IMG/VR virus record: IMGVR_UViG_3300031331_000004
Coordinates: 1-40,718 of that record
Direction: 5' to 3' (one strand)
Source: a virus
Length of the DNA: 40,718 nucleotides
This document shows, piece by piece, positions 37,136 to 40,718 of the stretch; position 1 is the stretch's first letter; each line of letters begins with the position of its first letter. The notes below the pieces were generated by a model, which was not told where the DNA came from, did no database searches, and saw only the letters and a list, made by a program, of their open reading frames with translations. The translations under genes were made by a program, and so were the position numbers.

Positions 37136-37552
37136 ATGCGTAGACTAAGACCACACAGTGTTCGCAACGTTGGTGGTCCCGCTCCGTGGGCGCCAGAGAC
37201 GGTTGGATCAATCTCCGAGCTCATTGAATATACGGATGTGGTAGACAATGCGGCGTCGGTCCTTATAGGGACTATCCCTGCAGGAGCACGCTATCTGATG
37301 GCCGATATTAAGGTCATCACGGCGTTCAACTCCGGCGGAGCTGATGATGCTATTGTCGTTGGCATTGTTGGAGACACAGACTACCTCATTGAAGACGGAC
37401 ACCCGGATATTGCGGATAGCGTAACTGAGGGGGAGCTTTTGGACTGGACGCCTACAGCGGATCAGCTCATTTACGCAACCCACTCAAGTTCTGGAACGGC
37501 TCCCACAACGGGAAAGGCGATTGTAACTGTTAGATTCAAGCAACCACTTTAG
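37136..37552 (+). CDS. Probable small virion protein
   Basis: A 138-residue protein with GGAGGGAT upstream, 9 bases after the previous gene. It is beta-rich (LIEYTDVVDNAASVLIGTIP, ARYLMADIKVITAFNSGG, AIVVGIVGDTDYLIE, KAIVTVRFKQ). The final strand pattern resembles small head-fibre or decoration proteins. No named family. Confidence 0.5.
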   Translation: MRRLRPHSVRNVGGPAPWAPETVGSISELIEYTDVVDNAASVLIGTIPAGARYLMADIKVITAFNSGGADDAIVVGIVGDTDYLIEDGHPDIADSVTEGELLDWTPTADQLIYATHSSSGTAPTTGKAIVTVRFKQPL

Positions 37553-37564
37553 GAGGTGGTGAGA

Positions 37565-39397
37565 ATGAAGAAAGTATTTGTATTGATGCTTGCCGTCCTC
37601 CTTCTGGGGACGGTTGGAATGGCGAAGGTTGAGATCTTCGAGAGTATTACTATCGAAATAGGAGCGACGTTCGCGGGGGCAACAATTGCAGATCTCGGCA
37701 CGGTCACAACTGCCGATATCAACGCAGGGACGTGGCAAGGGACAATAGATGGGGCTTGGACGGCAACAGGACAAACCTGTACCGATCTCGGCTCGATCTC
37801 AACTGTCGATATCAATGGCGGGACAATCAATGGAATCACCGATCTCGCTGTAGCCGATGGTGGTACTGGATCGTCTAATGCGAGCGATGCACGGACGGCA
37901 CTCGGACTTATAATCGGGACGGACGTTCAGGCATACGATGACGAGTTAACTGATATCGCTGGGCTTACATTCGCAGACGATTACTTCATCTTAGGAACTG
38001 GAGCTGGTACAATTGGGACGGCTTCTTGTACTGTTTTTGCACAGTCAATCTTGGACGATGCAGACGCAGGAACTGTTCTAGGTACGTTGGGCGCGGTGAT
38101 TGGTACGAACGTTCAAGCATATAACGCTAACCTAGACGATATTGCTGGATTGACCTTTGCCGATGATTATTTCATCCTGGGAACGGGTGCCGGTACAATT
38201 GGGACGGCTTCCTGTACTTCGTTTGCACAGACGATTCTTGATGATGCAGCTGCAGGAAACGTGGCGACTACTATCGGCCTTGGTACAGGGGACAGCCCAA
38301 CGTTTACAGGGCTTACTCTGTCAGGGAAGGCTGTACAGGGCGGAGAATGGGGCGCGACCCCAGTCGATCTTGACGGGACAGACCCTGACCAAGCAGCTCA
38401 GTTCCACGCCGACATTACTACCGACGTGGCTGGTGGAGCCTATGCAACGGTGTATAAAACGATGACCATCACTAGCGCACAGACGGGTGACACCTCAGTG
38501 TTCGGTGATTGGCAAGAGCTTTATATCGATGGCGATATTACGATTGCGGTAGGAAATCACGCGGCATCATGGGGTCACCTGGAATTGATCGATGGCGGCG
38601 GGACCAACCTTACTCTCAATTCGTCCGTAACGGAGCTATGGAGCGCCGGTGTTACGGGTAGCATTATCGTTCCTGACGCGCTTATTATCGGTCAGGATAG
38701 GCAGATTGCCTCAGTGATTGCAACGAGTGATATTACAACTGGTTACTCACTTGCACACGCTGACTCACTTCTTGCCGGTGTCTTGATTCGAGCAGACGGT
38801 CAGCCGTTCCCAGTTGGATTGTTAATCGATGACGATGACGCGACAATCGACATTCAACTCTCTACCGATCAGTTGATTGACGGTAGCACTGCTGGCGTTG
38901 CGTCTGTTGCTGGAGATTCGGCTGTGGAATATGTGGCGGGTCTTATGCGTACCGTCATCACGGTCGATTCAACAAGTGCAGGGGATGACATTGATCTGGA
39001 AGACAAGGACGATGGCGGCGGGACGCTTCTTTACACGTTCCCCGTTGGACACATCCGTATTCTGGGGTGTGTCGCAGATCTTACAACTACATCGAGTGCT
39101 GAGATCTTCCAGGCTACTTTCCCGATGTCTATTGGGACCACTGCGGCGGCTGATTCAGAGGCAACTTTAACAGGTACAGAAGCGGACCTTTGTGCATCAA
39201 CGGCCATCTCTTATGACGGGGAGGTTGCTTGTGATCTGCCTCCAGTGTCGGCAGCAGATATGACATACGACGGTACGTCTAGTGCTGTCGTCGCCTATCT
39301 CAACGCTGCGGTTGCTGCCGCGGACATCAATGGTGCAGCTACGGTGAAATCAACAGGTACTGTGACGATCCACTGGATGCTCCTTGGTGACTACTAA
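37565..39397 (+). CDS. Fibre-like protein with a signal peptide
   Basis: A 610-residue protein. The N-terminus is a textbook Sec signal: basic KK, then FVLMLAVLLLGTVG, then AKVE. Next come fibre-type segments (TADINAGTWQGTIDG, GGTGSSNASDARTALG) and two copies of a repeat with DDYFILGTGAGTIGTASCT (about residues 140-150 and 200-210), then beta-rich domains and the end IHWMLLGDY. It may be a head fibre, or it may be exported and displayed by the host. ATG 37565 follows AGGAGGTGG. Confidence 0.6.
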   Translation: MKKVFVLMLAVLLLGTVGMAKVEIFESITIEIGATFAGATIADLGTVTTADINAGTWQGTIDGAWTATGQTCTDLGSISTVDINGGTINGITDLAVADGGTGSSNASDARTALGLIIGTDVQAYDDELTDIAGLTFADDYFILGTGAGTIGTASCTVFAQSILDDADAGTVLGTLGAVIGTNVQAYNANLDDIAGLTFADDYFILGTGAGTIGTASCTSFAQTILDDAAAGNVATTIGLGTGDSPTFTGLTLSGKAVQGGEWGATPVDLDGTDPDQAAQFHADITTDVAGGAYATVYKTMTITSAQTGDTSVFGDWQELYIDGDITIAVGNHAASWGHLELIDGGGTNLTLNSSVTELWSAGVTGSIIVPDALIIGQDRQIASVIATSDITTGYSLAHADSLLAGVLIRADGQPFPVGLLIDDDDATIDIQLSTDQLIDGSTAGVASVAGDSAVEYVAGLMRTVITVDSTSAGDDIDLEDKDDGGGTLLYTFPVGHIRILGCVADLTTTSSAEIFQATFPMSIGTTAAADSEATLTGTEADLCASTAISYDGEVACDLPPVSAADMTYDGTSSAVVAYLNAAVAAADINGAATVKSTGTVTIHWMLLGDY

Positions 39398-39603
39398 TGC
39401 GGATTGAACTAGCTAAAGAGAGACGGATTAAGGGGAAGCTCCACAAGGAAGGCGAAACCATCATTGTCAAAAAAGACTATGGTGAACGCCTAATCAGTGA
39501 GGGCTTGGCGAACAGGATCATTGGCGAACAAGAGAATCGGGTGGCCCCGGAAGTCCGGGGTCGCCGGTTCAGTGGTCACAAAATCTTTAGGGGTGACCCA
39601 TGA
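39397..39603 (+). CDS. Small neck-region protein
   Basis: A 68-residue protein. The pattern ELAKERRIKGKLHKEGETII, then DYGERLISEGLANRI, is a short phage protein family commonly found between capsid-type and connector genes (a small beta-hairpin-helix unit). It overlaps both neighbours (ATG within the previous stop, ATGA with the next). It may help connector assembly. The role is inferred from position. Confidence 0.55.
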   Translation: MRIELAKERRIKGKLHKEGETIIVKKDYGERLISEGLANRIIGEQENRVAPEVRGRRFSGHKIFRGDP

Positions 39604-40130
39604 GCATAGTGGCCTGCAGAGTCAACAAAGATAACTATGAGATCGCCGCTGATTCGATCACTGTACGTGGATACACACAAGAAAAAGGTGATCGGACTAA
39701 ACATTCGAAGCTTTGGGAGTCTAATGGTTTGATTGTTGGCGGGGTTGGATTTTGCGAAGAGCTAGGATTATTGCAATTCTTTGCCGGTACACATCAACTT
39801 GCAGCAGCAACGGAAGGAGCTTTACTAGAGTTTCTTGTGGAGTTTTCAGCGTGGAAAAAGCGAAAGATCAATAAACCAGAGCTGGAAAATTCCTATCTTA
39901 TGGGTATAGAAGACATTATTTTGTATGTAAATCAATGGCACATTACACGTGTCTCTACATTTGAGGCAATCGGAGCTGGAGAGGACTTTGCGCTTGCGGC
40001 GTTACACCTTGGGCACAGTGCAGAAGAAGCAGTGCGTGTGGCGACTGAACTAAGTATCTATTGTGAAACACCAATTCAGGTTAAGCGGAGAACTTTCAAA
40101 GGAGAGGGTAAAGGAGTAGCCGATGCCTGA
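39600..40130 (+). CDS. Proteasome/HslV-like Ntn hydrolase family protein
   Basis: A 176-residue protein. It begins SIVACRVNKDNYEIAADSIT, the strand pattern of HslV and proteasome beta subunits, and its end has EAIGAGEDFALAALHLGHSA, EEAVRVATELSIYCETP, the family's GSG-ALAA segment and final helix. Compared with HslV (TTIV after Met removal) it has one residue fewer, so Ser2 would become the N-terminal nucleophile if Met is removed. It sits with head and neck genes, so it may process virion proteins or be an inactive structural relative. Confidence 0.6.
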   Translation: MSIVACRVNKDNYEIAADSITVRGYTQEKGDRTKHSKLWESNGLIVGGVGFCEELGLLQFFAGTHQLAAATEGALLEFLVEFSAWKKRKINKPELENSYLMGIEDIILYVNQWHITRVSTFEAIGAGEDFALAALHLGHSAEEAVRVATELSIYCETPIQVKRRTFKGEGKGVADA

Positions 40131-40718
40131 TGGTCCTGTCTACACTAATCTAGAATGGGAAGAAGAGGGTGAAGAGGTGACTCTCAAAATCCTAACCAAG
40201 GCGTATTGCTACGCCACGGGGATGGACGATTATGACACGCTACTTGAAGCTCTATTCGACGCAGCGAAGCGCAAGGCCGACGAATATCTTAACAATCCAT
40301 TCGAGGTACTTAATCCGACCATTGTGTTCTCAGGCGTTGAGGAGAACGACTACATCACTGTTAACGGGCGATCCTATACGGTTGCTGACGCGCTAGATGA
40401 GGATGAACTCTACTTCGCACTTGGGGACACCGACTCAGATACAGCGGACAACTTTTGCGCGTTAGTGAACTCGAGCACGTTTGGCGGCTCTTATGGGGCC
40501 GTTGGCGTGGCTGGTGTAACAGCGACCAACAAGGAAGGCACGGTTACCTTGACGCGGCGCTATCCTTATCCTGACAACAAGCTCATTGAGATTGCAAGCT
40601 CGGATGAGGACAAGCTCCTCGTTAGGCAAGTTAGAACATCGGTCACGATCCCAGAGGATGTCGAACAGTGGATCATGCAGCGCGTCAAGCGGCATTTCGA
40701 CAACAGGGATGCGCTTCT
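40123..40718 (+). CDS. gp6-like head-tail connector with inserted beta domain, N-terminal part
   Basis: The gene starts at ATG after AAGGAGTAG and overlaps the previous gene by 8 bases. It runs off the right end and continues at base 1, for a total of about 237 residues. Residues about 12-50 (LKILTKAYCYATGMDDYDTL, LEALFDAAKRKADEYL) are the helical start of the connector. Between its helices lies an insert (about residues 65-150) with FSGVEENDYITVNGRSYTV, DTDSDTADNFCALVNSS, VAGVTATNKEGTVTLTRR, the domain also found in the tail tube and 36366 proteins. Connector proteins of this family are usually near 100 residues. Confidence 0.8.
   Translation, partial: MPDGPVYTNLEWEEEGEEVTLKILTKAYCYATGMDDYDTLLEALFDAAKRKADEYLNNPFEVLNPTIVFSGVEENDYITVNGRSYTVADALDEDELYFALGDTDSDTADNFCALVNSSTFGGSYGAVGVAGVTATNKEGTVTLTRRYPYPDNKLIEIASSDEDKLLVRQVRTSVTIPEDVEQWIMQRVKRHFDNRDAL
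40592..40718. repeat. 127-bp direct terminal repeat, right copy
   Basis: Exact match to bases 1-127. Joining the two ends makes the connector gene continuous. Confidence 0.95.

Overview
The window is most likely one complete genome of a tailed bacteriophage with a long non-contractile tail (siphovirus morphology, class Caudoviricetes). It has been cut open inside a head-tail connector gene. Bases 1-127 repeat exactly at 40592-40718, and the gene cut at the right end (from 40123) continues in frame from base 1 to its stop at 243-245. The unique length is therefore about 40,591 bp. Every gene I accept is on the + strand. Genes are tightly packed with many ATGA/TGATG overlaps, and most have strong AAGGAGG-type ribosome sites, so the host is a bacterium. 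I cannot name it from the sequence. I see no integrase, repressor, tRNA, CRISPR array, DNA polymerase or replicative helicase, and no recognisable endolysin.

Layout. (1) 1-13266: neck and tail. This runs gp6-like connector, head closure, gp10-like protein, tail-terminator candidate, tail tube, tail chaperone with a -1 frameshift extension, tape measure, Dit, a small tail protein, a free-standing HNH endonuclease, a C-type-lectin-like receptor-binding protein and a 929-residue tail-tip protein. (2) 13347-14634: a small cassette with holin-like membrane proteins, ended by a strong terminator at 14681. (3) 14721-21566: early genes behind two near-consensus promoters, including a ribbon-helix-helix protein, many small zinc-ribbon proteins and a recombination set (SMC-like ATPase, Rad52-like annealing protein, YqaJ-type exonuclease). 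(4) 21578-28068: replication initiator and loader-like gene behind a promoter and structured leader, then small accessory genes, a Lar-like protein and a second HNH protein. (5) 28065-40130: terminase small and large subunits, portal-MuF fusion, prohead protease, capsid, decoration and fibre-like proteins and a proteasome-like Ntn hydrolase, leading back to the connector.

The most unusual material is non-coding or translational. Four intergenic gaps each hold a compact closed multi-branch RNA. Two of these (27012 and 30825) share end sequences and look like one family. A fifth leader upstream of the portal looks like a promoter plus attenuator. Three genes, including the tape measure, have a well-placed Shine-Dalgarno sequence in front of AUC, AUA or AUU rather than AUG, GUG or UUG. 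One about 75-residue beta-type domain recurs in three different virion proteins (connector, tail tube, decoration protein). The large terminase carries a zinc-ribbon insert in its nuclease half, and one fibre-like protein starts with a Sec signal peptide.

All functions come from reading motifs and gene order by eye. No database or folding program was run.
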